Shown here piece after piece: positions 35,371 to 46,077 of a stretch of 64,000 bases of DNA. Location of the stretch: contig OX457036.1 of NCBI GenBank assembly GCA_949752735.1, positions 81,449,005 through 81,513,004 on the forward strand. The letters run 5' to 3'. The number at the start of each line of letters is the position of its first letter. Position 1 is the stretch's first letter. Origin of the DNA: Lumbricus terrestris (lineage: Eukaryota > Annelida > Clitellata > Crassiclitellata > Lumbricidae). A program made the position numbers and the translations under genes. The notes under the pieces were generated by a model that saw only the letters and a list, made by a program, of their open reading frames with translations, was not told the DNA's origin and did not search any database.

Positions 35371-35799
35371 TTTTCAATTTCAACAGTTGTTTGAAACATT
35401 GCTATACCTGCTTAAAATTTTGAAGTCGGCAGTTTGATAAAGCATTTGGTGATGTAGTGTTGCTGAAAATGGAACCGCAGTAAAAACCATTTCCCTATGA
35501 CTGGAATTGATTATCACCAAATGACAAGGTATATGATGGCATGATCAGGCTGACAAAAACTCACCAATGTATGTCGAAGCTTGTCTTGAGCACCAAGAGG
35601 ATCTGGAATAAACTTTTCTTCCACAGAGAGCAAGGGCAATGCTTCTCTCGTGCAACCTAAAATCATCAATAATAACAGCACTTTTCTAGACATCTAAATT
35701 AAAATGTGAGCAACAGCAATTTCAACTATGCAATGACATGGTACTGATGCCATTTCCAGTCTGCTATCGAACAAGTCATGAACTGCTTTATACACGAGA
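35371..35799. other. No gene recognised
   Basis: AT-rich sequence without recognised features. Confidence 0.45.
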
Positions 35800-36390
35800 A
35801 GGGCATTTATATGGGCATGGTGGTGTAGGGCAGTGGTTCCCAACCTTTTTTGACTTTAGGGCCACTTTTGCTAAGTTGGAGGACACGAGGGCCACTTTTT
35901 CTTAGTGAAGGACATTATGGGGCCACAAGGCTAAAATTTAATCTATTCCAAAGCCTATAAAATTGTTTTAATTGGATCAAAAAAGAATGTTTGATCATCT
36001 TTTATGCTATGTCAGAATAAAATAATTTGTAATAGAAAATAAGCATGTGTTCTATCCTGTCCAAATTGTCAATGATTTCACATATTTTTTGATAATTCTT
36101 TGGGAGATGCGGGCCATTTTTTTAGGCCTGTCGGGCCACTTTTGGCCCGCGGGCCACGGGTTGGGAACCACTGGTGTAGGGGTATGTTTGGTGCCTTGGA
36201 GCTGGAAGGTTGTGGGTTCAAATCCACCTCAAGCCGTCGTGTAGGGACCTCGAGCAAGTCCTTCACTTACAATTGATCATGCGCTTCGGCATGAAACTCC
36301 GATTCAGTGTCTGCGCTGCCATTGGGAGCGCCTCTGAGTAGCAATCTTGAAGAGGTGCTATAACAAGTGCTCATAAATACATTTTTGGAT
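35800..36390 (+). mobile_element. tRNA-derived SINE, interrupted by a MITE
   Basis: The head has an A-box-like TGGTGTAGGGGTA, split by the MITE at 35,831-36,173, and a B box GGTTCAAATCC at about 36,216. A central motif follows (GTAGGGACCTCGAGCAAGTCCTTCACT), of the kind found after the tRNA head in V/Deu-type SINEs. The 3' part GGGAGCGCCTCTGAGTAGCA...GAAGAGGTGCTATAACAAGTGC matches the 3' UTR of the LINE at 2,969. A second copy is at 57,140-57,400. Confidence 0.7.
35831..36173. mobile_element. hAT MITE (Charlie-like), 343 bp
   Basis: TIRs CAGTGGTTCCCAACC / GGTTGGGAACCACTG with an 8-bp duplication GTGTAGGG at 35,823-35,830 and 36,174-36,181. Subterminal GGGCCAC words occur at both ends. There is no coding sequence. 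The duplicated target is part of the SINE A box. Confidence 0.92.
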
Positions 36391-37136
36391 ATAATTATTA
36401 AACTGTCATTTGTAACATGGCTGAACAAAATAAGAAATCTTGCCAATTTGAAGCGTAACAGAAAAATAAATCAAAGTGAATTTCAAGATAAAAAATGCAA
36501 AGACTAGTTTTTTAAAATCGATAATGTTGAGGATCTACAGTTCTGAGAAATCGGGGAATTTATGCTCTGCTACCAAGATTTGTAACCTCTTACTAAGCTG
36601 CTCGATAGCAGCATCTATAGAGAATAATTTATGACACTAAACTATGCTCTTACCGGCTGCTGCTTTCAATAACGTTGCACTGCAAATCAAAAATCTAAAT
36701 CCTTGAGACCACGTCACGATGACCCTTCATGACCCACATTGGCTTCTCATACATCATAGCTTGCATCAACTTTAAATCTGTATTTTAATGTACCGTGTTT
36801 GCAAAAAGTGAACCGCTAATACTTCTGCACCAGAATTTCCCGCAGAATAAGGCAATCTTTTTAACGCAAACTCCTCTCCTTTTGTACCCTTCTTAAATTG
36901 ACACAACCTGTTCCTCTCTCCAACTGGTGCAGACGAGGTCTCCATACAGATTACACAGAGAACTAGTAGTTCATAACCATACAAATTAGAAACCTACTTC
37001 AGAACGGCATCAAAATAAATTAAATAACTAGTCGTTAAATCTATCAGTGCTGTCTTGTGATGCATAATAATATGTATTCTATAATCACCTCAGTTTTTTT
37101 TTACAATTACCTCAATTCCTTGCAGCAGTCACCATC
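36391..37136. other. No gene recognised
   Basis: AT-rich and without supported features. Confidence 0.45.
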
Positions 37137-37144
37137 CAATACTG

Positions 37145-37330
37145 ATCCAGTTAGCTGCATAGGTAAGAGCGTACTCTGCGTCTCAGGCTCCTTTGAAGAC
37201 GAGAGCGGTTCGCTTCCCCATGCTGGTTAAAAATCTCGGGCTAGCACGGTCATTGAACTGGAACGATGATGGTGTAGCCGCAGCGTCAAACGGGCGAGCG
37301 GTGGTGAAGACTTCGCCCGACCAATTCATT
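37145..37330 (+). mobile_element. tRNA-derived SINE, second family, copy 1
   Basis: The head shows TTAGCTGCATAGGTAAGAGCG (A box) and GAGAGCGGTTCGCTTCCC (B box). AAAATCTCGGGCTAGCACGG and a GC-rich body with GGCG(A/T)GCGGTGG follow. The same order of words occurs at 55,625-55,830, showing a dispersed family. No tail is resolved. Confidence 0.65.
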
Positions 37331-37799
37331 GAAAAATGAGTAGACCAGCTACGACATCATGTAGTCACTATAGAAAACCGGGTAAATCGTGAACATTTTC
37401 TTTCTACAATTTTCAACGAGGTAATAGAAGTCAAAATTTGGCAACCTGCAGCATTAGACCTCCAGCGCACCTGTCTCCGCAGACTATATATTATGTCGGT
37501 CTACTGAGTAGAACAAACACAATTATGGCGTATGACGTAAAAGTGATTAAGTAAGTAAGTAGCCTTCATTTGCATCTGACTGGCGCACATGCATTGCATA
37601 AAACGATCATATAGATTTTAAAAACCTATGACAGATTTTAAAGATTTTTTCACTCATGCATTGCTAAATATAACCGAAAATAGGCTATCTGTTGATAAAA
37701 CTATTTTTAGACAAAATTTAACTTAACGTCTCATAAAAGTCTCATTTTTTCAGCTCTCGAATTCCGCCACTGTTCGAACTTTGACAATGCCAGTCCAAA

Positions 37800-37905
37800 G
37801 TCATAATCGTAATCGTAATCATACCGATCTCGAGATTTCTACAGCGCCCACAAAGGCAAAGCCACGCGGGAATTAACCTGCTTATTCACAGGCGCTTAAT
37901 CAAAA
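37800..37905 (-). mobile_element. LINE 3' end remnant, GATTAC-tailed family
   Basis: On the minus strand it reads AGCGCCTGTGAATAAGCAGG ... GGGCGCTGTAGAAATCTCGA, then (GATTAC)n-like sequence, matching the 3' end at 38,879-38,970. Confidence 0.6.
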
Positions 37906-38382
37906 CAAAATCATCGATTGCAAAGGGTCGAGATAAGAATGGTCGAGATCCGTAGAGGCAGTCAGTCTGAATGAAAGCGTTAGGAGGGCGACGATACTGG
38001 TTGTTGTTACCAAGCAGTGTCGTTAACCTTCAACAGATCTTTTCACTTTTTCAAAATGGTACTGTCCATGTCCAAGTCCAACCCTTCACATCGATTCTCC
38101 CTTTGTTGGAAATATAAGTTAGTTTAACATATTCATGGTTGATTGAATTAACGATTCAGGAGGCCACTCAGGCACTCACAGGGCGCAGCACAAGGAGAAA
38201 TGGAGATGTTACCATAGCCTAGGAGACGCGTGCCAATAGCATCGCCTGTGCTGTAGGCTAATTAAGTCATTCATGTTTGATGCTGGTTCAATCGACTTGA
38301 ACGTACATGTTGTCTTATCTTGTACGATCATAGGCCTACCTAGCCAGATATGTATAGGCCTACTCGGTTTGGTATTTTTTAG

Positions 38383-38855
<473 letters not shown>

Positions 38856-38878
38856 ACTTGTGTTTTCAAGGCCATGAA

Positions 38879-40700
38879 GGTAATCGTAATCGTAATCGTA
38901 ATCTCCTAATTTCTAAAGCGCCACTGGAAAGCCAAGCGCAGGGCACCGGCTTATTCACGAGCGCTGCGTTGAGTTAGAAGGGTTGTCCGTGAGAGTAGTC
39001 CGTGGTGGTCAGGGTCGAGTTACCATAGGATCAGGATCAAATGCGTTGAGTCAAAAGGGTTGTCCGTAAGAGTAGTCCATGGTGGTCCGGGTCGAGGTAC
39101 CGTATGATCAGAGGTGTGGAACAGCTACTAAGGTGGGTGTCGTCTGAGCCGGGAATTGGAGAGTGGGGGATCATGTGAAGCAGGATAAGAGTTCTTGAAC
39201 AGGAGTGTCTTTAGTTTCGAGTGAAAAGCCCGAGGTGTGATGGATAGAGGAGCCTGAGGAAGGTGATGGTGTGTGATTAGTAATGATGGAGGAGGAACTG
39301 AAAAGGATCGGAACTCAGCAGGCAGATCATTCCATAGGCGTGGTGCTGAGTTGGATATGGCTCGGTTGGAGAACTTGAGATGACTTGTGACCGGCGGTCG
39401 AGAGAGTGTAAGGCAGGCGGATGATCGGGTAGAACGGGTAGGCTGGATGGTGAACAGTTCGCGAAGATACCTGGGCTGGGAGCATTGTAAGGAGTTGTAT
39501 GTTAAGGAGAGAACTTTGTAGTGAATTCGCTCTGGGATTTTCAACCAGTGAAGAGACTTGAGGATGGGGGTGATGTGATGATGTCTGGGTGTTCTGGTGA
39601 CGGCTCTAGCAAGAGAATTTTGTATGAGTTGGAGGCGCTTAAGTTGTGTGGAATCAAGGTTTAAGAACAGGGAATTGCAATAGTCAAGCTTTGAGTGGAC
39701 GATGGACGTAGCAATGGTGGAAGCAGTTTTGAAATCAAGCATGGGTCGGATGCGTCGGAGGTCCCGGATGTGCATGAAGCAGGAGCGCGATAGATTAGAG
39801 ATGTGGTTAGAGAAGGAGAGGTGTGAATCAAACATTACACCAAGATTGCGGACCGGAGCATCAGAGGTGAAGGCAAGAGATGAAGAGTTAGTCGATAGGT
39901 GTATTGAAGGGTCAGGGATTTTCTTGATTTGGTCAGGAAGGCCTAGAATAATGAACTCTGTTTTGGAGGGGTTGAGGCAGAGGAGGTTGGACGACATCCA
40001 TTGAGAGATCAGATTGACCACATTGAGAAGTTCAGCAATTGAGGTGGAGAAAGAGCCTGGGGAAAAGGATATAAAGAGTTGGGTGTCGTCTGCATAGAGA
40101 TGGTGGTCAACAGACGAGGATTTTATGAGATGACTTAAAGGAGTGGTGTAGAGAATGAAGAGGAGTGGACCCAGGACGGAGCCTTGAGGAACGCCGCAAG
40201 ATAGTGGAAGAGGTTTCGAACAGTGACTGGAGGCTTTAACAGAGAAAGATCTGGAAGACAAGTAGGACTCGAACCAGAGTAGAGCAGTGCCAGAGACGCC
40301 AAAAGAAGAAGAGAGTCGATTAAGAAGGAGACTGTGATCGATGGTGTCGAATGCAGCGGAGATGTCAAGGAGACAGAGGCAGGAGACTTGCTGATGACTG
40401 ACGGCCGAGACCAGTTTATTGTAGAGAGAGACGAGTAGAGTTTCTGTGGAGTGGTGTTTAGTAAAGCCAGATTGGTGGGGATTGAGGAGTGAGTTAGAAG
40501 AGAGGTAATCGTTTAGGCGGGCAAGGACAATTCGTTCAGTTAATTTCGATAGAAAAGAAAGGTTGGAGATGGGTCGGTAATTTGATAGGTTTTCCTTGTC
40601 AAGATTTGCTTTTTTCAGAAGAGAAGTGACGAGAGATTGCTTGAAGACCATTGGGAAATTGCCAGTGGAGAGTGAAAGATTGATAATAGTGAAAGATTGA
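38879..40700 (-). mobile_element. 5'-truncated LINE (CR1/L2-type) with (GATTAC)n tail
   Basis: It contains an RT frame (stop at 39,128), a 3' UTR with two tandem units of about 76 bp (38,967-39,040 and 39,047-39,115; GTTGTCCGTRAGAGTAGTCC words), then GGCGCTTTAGAAATTAGGAG and a (GATTAC)n tail at 38,880-38,903. Two more copies of this 3' end lie at 3,476 and 37,800. Confidence 0.85.
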
Positions 40701-40792
40701 TAATAGTGAAAGATTGATAATGTAAGGTAAACCTGCGTGTCATCAGCCTGTGAGTAGAAATCTTGAAGGAGCGCTATAACAAATGCTCGCAT
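39128..40792 (-). CDS. LINE reverse transcriptase, 5'-truncated, chimeric N-terminus
   Basis: The open frame covers a nearly complete [87 protein letters not shown] and the catalytic [12 protein letters not shown] box. The thumb and C-terminal motifs follow ([42 protein letters not shown]). The endonuclease domain is missing. The first roughly 40 residues are foreign to this order: they include another [10 protein letters not shown] box upstream of the RT start, joined by short TGATAATAGTGAAAGAT-like repeats near 40,675-40,710. RT could be functional as an enzyme, but the copy lacks the rest of ORF2. Confidence 0.85.
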   Translation of the reverse strand: MRAFVIALLQDFYSQADDTQVYLTLSIFHYYQSFTIINLSLSTGNFPMVFKQSLVTSLLKKANLDKENLSNYRPISNLSFLSKLTERIVLARLNDYLSSNSLLNPHQSGFTKHHSTETLLVSLYNKLVSAVSHQQVSCLCLLDISAAFDTIDHSLLLNRLSSSFGVSGTALLWFESYLSSRSFSVKASSHCSKPLPLSCGVPQGSVLGPLLFILYTTPLSHLIKSSSVDHHLYADDTQLFISFSPGSFSTSIAELLNVVNLISQWMSSNLLCLNPSKTEFIILGLPDQIKKIPDPSIHLSTNSSSLAFTSDAPVRNLGVMFDSHLSFSNHISNLSRSCFMHIRDLRRIRPMLDFKTASTIATSIVHSKLDYCNSLFLNLDSTQLKRLQLIQNSLARAVTRTPRHHHITPILKSLHWLKIPERIHYKVLSLTYNSLQCSQPRYLRELFTIQPTRSTRSSACLTLSRPPVTSHLKFSNRAISNSAPRLWNDLPAEFRSFSVPPPSLLITHHHLPQAPLSITPRAFHSKLKTLLFKNSYPASHDPPLSNSRLRRHPP

Positions 40793-40830
40793 ATATTATT
40801 GCAATAATTAATTAATTAATTATGTCCGTA
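40740..40830 (+). mobile_element. Solitary LINE/SINE 3' tail
   Basis: GTGAGTAGAAATCTTGAAGG, then AGCGCTATAACAAATGCTCG and an AT-rich (ATTA)n tail, matching the end of the SINE at 36,390. Confidence 0.55.
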
Positions 40831-41326
40831 GGTCTTCACGATGAGGTCAACCTATAGCTCTGCGGCATCACGCTATCTGCATGCGGCCAGTTAGGCTATA
40901 CATAATTACATATAGGCCTACAGTCGCAACTGTTAGACATATCCTCACATATAGTTACATACCGGTAGTCCGGTACCGTATAATATATAGTTCTGCAGCT
41001 AGATGCACTGTATATATTTTGTCTTGACCAGGCAGCTATATAGGAATCAGGAAATGATTTGAAACTCAATGCCATCATCACATGAACAAACAATATGCAT
41101 ATTAGGCTACGACAAATGAAAATTAGATGAACAACTTTTAAATTTAATCAATTAGCCAGAACGCAGCGTTTAACCCTTTAACTACCATATGCGCGCCGGA
41201 TAGCGGAATAAACAAATCGTATTCCCATGGGTGCCGAATATATCAGGCAATAATATTATAGTGCGCTGCCTGCAGTTATAATAATTATAAGGTCGGCAAT
41301 CGGCATGCGTTTTAAAGTTGCCTATA
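40831..41326. other. No gene recognised
   Basis: AT-rich flank of the gypsy insertion without recognised features. Confidence 0.45.
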
Positions 41327-41330
41327 ATAC

Positions 41331-42690
41331 TGTAAAGAATCTCGACCCACTAGGGCTGGGCAAAAGACCACCAGGAACCGAGCTCCAGACCCTAGTCGTT
41401 AAGGCGATGTCCGTCCGTCGTGTAGTCCGGCGTCAACTGGGGATTGACGACTAGCCAGTCAGGCTTGAAACACTTTTATTCGACTTCAAGAAAACCCTCG
41501 TTAAGCTGTCCTCAGCCAACTTCTATAGCGCCAGAGTTCGGAGCAAGTTCGGAGCAAGTTCGGAGCAAGTTCGGAGCAATTCGCGTAGCGCCACTGTCTG
41601 AAAACTGATATACCACTGTCTGCAGTAATTGCCAACGCAGAATGCTGAATCGTCGTCGCGTAGAGGACCGCTGCTTCGCCAGCGCACGTCGAAGTCGGTG
41701 AAACGGGTCGGGTTTCGAACCAGAGTCGACGTCGTCGTTGCGTAGCGATAAAACTGAACCACTGCGCTCACCCGGTCGGAGATGTTGGCAGATCCGGAGT
41801 CGAATGGCGTCGTCGTTGCGTAGCAAGAATCACCAGACCTTCCGTCGTCGTCAGCGTCGGATTCCAGAAGAGCTCGACTGTGGGTCAAGAATCGAACCCC
41901 AGCCACCAGCGTCGGACAGCAAAGGCTTACGAACCTTTCGTCGTCGACAGCGTCGGATCGTAGTCGTCGTAGATTCACGAAAGTCCCCAGACTTTCCGCC
42001 GTCAGCCGCGTCGGATTCCAGAAGAGCTCGACTGTGGGTCAAGAATCGAACCCCAGCCACCAGCGTCGGACAGCAAAGGCTTACGAACCTTTCGTCGTCG
42101 ACAGCGTCGGATTGCAGACGTCGTAGATTCACCGTAGCGCTCTTCGAAGCGTTTTCTCCCGTACGACTCGTAGCTGCACTGCGCCTCGAACCTGTAACAC
42201 TCGGCTGTCGCAGCTCTCTTCTATATCACGGCGACCGCGTCGGCTGATCCTTCCGTTCGATCGACTGTATTTCGACGACTGCTTCTCTGACTGTTTCTCG
42301 GTCGATGACTTCTTCTCGGTGACTGTCGTGCCTGCGCACGCACTCGTATATATACGTATGCGCCAAGCCACGCCCATGCATATATTATGTAGACGCTGGA
42401 CCACGCCCTGCATATATTATGTAGTCGCCTGTCAGGCCCAGGTAGACGCTTAGCCACGCCTTGCATAAATTAAGTAGACGCCATGTAGACGCTTAGCCAC
42501 GCCTTGCATAAATTAAGTAGACGGCATGTTGACGCTTAGCCACGCCTATGCATAAATTAAGTAGACGCCATGTAGACGCTTAGCCACGCCTATGCATGAA
42601 TTAAGTAGACGGCATGTTTCAACGATACACAGGCAGACAGGGACACGGACAATTAATTAAAACAAACTGCAGGGGCCTATTTTTACAACA
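41331..42690 (-). repeat. 3' LTR, 1,360 bp
   Basis: Unusually long and GC-rich. It includes GAGCAAGTTCG triplets (41,535-41,580), a duplicated unit offset by about 154 bp (41,857-41,960 and 42,011-42,115), four units of about 43 bp with CTTAGCCACGCC and AAATTAAGTAGACG words (42,449-42,617), and a tRNA-like segment. Confidence 0.92.
41704..41774 (-). other. tRNA-like segment within the LTR
   Basis: On the minus strand 71 nt begin CGGGT and end ACCCG, which pair as an acceptor-like stem. They contain an A-box-like GCGCAGTGGTTCAG and a B-box-like CTGGTTCGAAACC. A second copy is at 46,451-46,521. Further GGTTCGATTC B-box-like words occur in the duplicated LTR units. The anticodon arm is weak. 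Interpretation as a captured tRNA or SINE piece is inference. Confidence 0.45.
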
Positions 42691-42705
42691 CGCCTCCCCC
42701 AGAAG
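42691..42705 (-). promoter_or_regulatory. Polypurine tract
   Basis: The minus strand reads CTTCTGGGGGAGGCG directly before the 3' LTR. Confidence 0.6.
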
Positions 42706-43321
42706 CAATCCAAGGCCCACCTTGGAGCACTAACAGAAAATCTACCCGACAATCGGAGTAAAATATCCTATAAAACACGATTAATTGTCCAACTATACAG
42801 CAAATGCAAGAGTATCTGTACCAAAAGAAAATCTAACAAGTTTTCCAATCAGCAAAATGCTGTACATCAGCTTGCCACAGAAATAACTGCCACACGGTAC
42901 CGTAATTAAAGACATCATAAATAGCCAAGCTGAATCGGGTGCGAAGTGCTTTTCGCGCACATCCCCCTTTTTGTTCGGCTCTTTTCTTGCGGGTGCGAAG
43001 TGCCATCTCGGTCACAACCCCCTTTTATTTATTTTTTTCTCGCCTGTTTTTCATGTCTCTGCCTGTTTTTCTTTTTCTTTTCTTTTTCTTTTTTTTAGGC
43101 TTATTTCTCTATTTTTTTTTTCATTTCGGGTACGGTGTGAACTGTTTTGTTCACACCCCCCTTCTTTCTTCTCTTTTTTTTTTTTTTTTTCAAAACGACA
43201 TAGCATAAATACAAACAATTGAATAGCTAACTATACAGCTGGCAATTACGCCTAATTAAAAAATAAGCTCGGAGTCAGGCACGACTCAATAATTATTTAA
43301 CTAATTTGCTTTCAGCCGCGT

Positions 43322-46006
43322 TCACTGAAAGCGGACAGGACGGCCAGCGTTGCGTCGTGGTCGACCTGTAGAGGTCGCCACTCCGTCCAAATCCTGGTCG
43401 TGCGCATCCGTTTCGCGCGTTCCGTCCCCACGGCGGTGTGGCCGTCGACTGGTAGAAGCCGTGGCGCTCCCGGTCACTTTTTGGGGCGACCCTCCGGTCA
43501 CTTTTTCGGTCGCCTCAGTCCATTCTCCCTTCGTCCTTCCATAACAGTGGCGAAGCTTGTCTACGTGCGCCACGAAGGGTTTAGCCTTCGGCGACTTTTG
43601 GAGAAGATAGTTGACCGGACCACACGCCCGCACAATCATCCACGGACCAGTGAAATTACGCTGGAACTTCGGACTACGTCCCACAAATTTTCGTGGACTG
43701 AAGTAGTAAACCCAGTCTCCGGCTTCAAATTTCGCTGGTCGTACACGCAGGTCGTAGCTGTGCTTGCGTCGCTCAGCGCCCTTTCTGAGACCTTGGCGTG
43801 CAGCGCGATACGCTTTTTCAAACTTTTCCAGCAATTCCGCAGCGTAGGTCGAATACGTCTGCCCGTTCCCGTCTGGTTCCACAACTCCAGTTACCAACAT
43901 TTGTTCCAGTTGCGCATCAATGGTAGCCTGATAAGGAAGCGGTTGCCTCCTCAACGGTTGTCTCACCGGATGAGAGTCCCCAGTATCAATCCTATGCTGA
44001 GTAATCATGGTCCTTCCCAAATCATGGTCAGTGGTCGAGAAAATGCTTCCGTACTCGACCAACAAATTCTTCAGACGTTCTTTCACCTCAGCCGAAACAT
44101 CCTCGGAGACATCTTCCATCAATTTTTCCACTAACTGTGCTTCCGGACCCGTCTGTCTATCACTGCCTTCCATTACTTCAACATTTACGGGGTGCAAATC
44201 GCCCAACATCAAGTCAGTAGTTAACATCGCAGGCTGTTCATTCAAATTCACCACACGAATGCACATTTTATCATCATCATCATTCAGCACAACTCTAGCT
44301 ACATGCAATCCCGGCCGAATCTCTTTAGATTCAGTCATCCACGCTTCAGCTGTGGTCGTCAAATCACGATATTGCGTCCTACAAGGGATATCGCACTGCG
44401 AACGAGGAAGAACAGTTGTCTCCTCAGCAACAATAACCCTGCGACACCAAAGCGAACCATTGCCCTTAACCAAAGGAATGCGGCGTCTACCAACAAAGAG
44501 TGCACCCTGACCAAAACCAAGTCGACAGCGGTGTTGCCTCAACCAATCCATTCCCAGCATTGGTTCCCCAATCTGGTCAGAGACGAGAAAATTGGTCTCA
44601 ATGGAAAAACCTCTGGAAATCCTGATTGGGACATCAACCTGACCCAAAACCCTTATCTGTGTTCCGTTAGCAGCCAAGAGAATGCGAGTGCTAGGCTGGA
44701 GCAACAACCCATCAACATCAGACGAGGGAACCAGGCTTACCTCCGACCCAGTGTCCACTAGGAACGTTCTTTGCCGTCCGTTGATCACTCCATGGATGTA
44801 GATCGCGTTGTTCGTCACGCCAGTTGCTCTGTCTCTCGTTGTATGGTTGGTGACGGTCTCTTGCTCGGTCGTCGGCTGACCCGAATCGCGTGCGTCGTCG
44901 TTCCGGCGGTCTGGAAACTGTCGGCGTTGTCGGCACTGGCGTGCGTAGTGCCCTGGGGACCCGCATTTGAAACAGGTCGACCCACGTCCCAGACTTCCTG
45001 ATGCGTTACCTTGAGACGGAATGGTCGGCGGAGCCATCGGTGCGGAGTTGAAGTTCGTCCTGTTCGAGCTTCGAAGTCCCTCCAGCTGTCGGCAGATTCT
45101 TTCTTCCATGTCCTGCTGCCACTTGCGCTGGGCAGTGAAGAAGTCGTCCAGCTGAGACTGAAGCTGTCCTCTGGTGTCGGCCTCCTGAGTTCCTCTTATT
45201 CGATTCGCCGGTCTGCGACGATCCTCCAGGTCTGCGGTCTGTTGATACGCCGACAAGCGTAGAGCTGTTCGGTACGCCTCGTCGATCGTCTTCGGTTCCC
45301 GTTCTCTCACCTTTAGAGACAGCTCCCGGTCACGGATAGCTTCAAGGAAGGCGTCCTTAGCAACGATCTCGGTCGTCTCGTTCGACGGCACTGGATAGGC
45401 GAGAACGACAAGTCTCCGGATGTCGTGCAGCAGATCTCCCAGACTTTCATCTGCCCTCTGGCGACGATAGTAGAGTTGCGCACGAAAAGTCTCAGCTTGA
45501 CCTTCCGCGCCGTATCGTTGACGAAGTCTCTCGACCAGCTGTTCGTACGTCACCTCCGTTCGCGCTCCAAAGTCCCACAACAGCTGCGTTGCTGCCTTTT
45601 CCAAGGAAACACGGAGAAAGTCGACTTTGTCGATTGCCGTCCATCTATTGTGGCGTGCGCAGACGTCGAACTGTGCCAAGAACGATTCGAGAGACCCAGT
45701 CCCATCGAACTTTCCTGGTTTCATGGTCATCTTCCGTTCGCTGACCAAGCGACTGACGTTGTCCAAGACTTTCGTCTCCAAGGCGGTCGAGTCTCTCTCA
45801 GGAATCAGCAGACTTCTGCGATCCTTCTTCGGCACGTCGTCGAAATCGATTCTCTCCATGAAGCGGCTGGACTCGACCTCAAAGTCGACCAAGAGGTCCG
45901 TCCTTCGTCCCACTGCTGGCGTCGAAGTCATCGGGCGGTCATCAGCGTTCCCGTCCATCTCTGCAGTGTTCCACATTGTCGCTGAATTTCGCTCCACAGG
46001 CTGCAA
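43322..46006 (-). CDS. Gag-protease-integrase tail fusion protein, 894 aa
   Basis: One intact frame. The capsid-type Gag domain lies at about residues 95-260 (KFDGTGSLESFLAQFDVCAR, LLHDIRRLVVLAYP). A CCHC knuckle (CFKCGSPGHYARQC, nt 44,934-44,976), aspartic protease (FLVDTGSEVSLVPS, about 44,745; MLGMDWLRQH) and the leader of RT (FSTTDHDLGR ... LEQMLVTGVVEP) follow. At about nt 43,874 the frame jumps straight to integrase C-terminal sequence (AYRAARQGLRKGAERRKHSYD, then GDWVYYFSPRK, FTGPWMIVRACGPVNYLLQ). RT fingers/palm, RNase H and the zinc and DDE parts of integrase are absent. The protein could form and mature particles but cannot reverse transcribe or integrate. Confidence 0.9.
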   Translation of the reverse strand: MQPVERNSATMWNTAEMDGNADDRPMTSTPAVGRRTDLLVDFEVESSRFMERIDFDDVPKKDRRSLLIPERDSTALETKVLDNVSRLVSERKMTMKPGKFDGTGSLESFLAQFDVCARHNRWTAIDKVDFLRVSLEKAATQLLWDFGARTEVTYEQLVERLRQRYGAEGQAETFRAQLYYRRQRADESLGDLLHDIRRLVVLAYPVPSNETTEIVAKDAFLEAIRDRELSLKVREREPKTIDEAYRTALRLSAYQQTADLEDRRRPANRIRGTQEADTRGQLQSQLDDFFTAQRKWQQDMEERICRQLEGLRSSNRTNFNSAPMAPPTIPSQGNASGSLGRGSTCFKCGSPGHYARQCRQRRQFPDRRNDDARDSGQPTTEQETVTNHTTRDRATGVTNNAIYIHGVINGRQRTFLVDTGSEVSLVPSSDVDGLLLQPSTRILLAANGTQIRVLGQVDVPIRISRGFSIETNFLVSDQIGEPMLGMDWLRQHRCRLGFGQGALFVGRRRIPLVKGNGSLWCRRVIVAEETTVLPRSQCDIPCRTQYRDLTTTAEAWMTESKEIRPGLHVARVVLNDDDDKMCIRVVNLNEQPAMLTTDLMLGDLHPVNVEVMEGSDRQTGPEAQLVEKLMEDVSEDVSAEVKERLKNLLVEYGSIFSTTDHDLGRTMITQHRIDTGDSHPVRQPLRRQPLPYQATIDAQLEQMLVTGVVEPDGNGQTYSTYAAELLEKFEKAYRAARQGLRKGAERRKHSYDLRVRPAKFEAGDWVYYFSPRKFVGRSPKFQRNFTGPWMIVRACGPVNYLLQKSPKAKPFVAHVDKLRHCYGRTKGEWTEATEKVTGGSPQKVTGSATASTSRRPHRRGDGTRETDAHDQDLDGVATSTGRPRRNAGRPVRFQ

Positions 46007-46056
46007 TCAGTTCGTAGCTGGGACCAGCTTTGTAGAAGTCCGACGAAATCCAATCA

Positions 46057-46074
46057 CTCCACTTCACGGTACCA
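46057..46074 (-). promoter_or_regulatory. Primer binding site
   Basis: Three bases inside the 5' LTR the minus strand reads TGGTACCGTGAAGTGG, TGG-initial as expected. The tRNA is not identified. Confidence 0.55.
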
Positions 46075-46077
46075 GTT

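Noticed and set aside
41523..42466. Arg/Ser-rich frames in the gypsy LTR, repeated at 46,270-47,213
   Set aside because: They lie within LTRs, overlap on both strands and follow the internal duplications; no domain is recognised.
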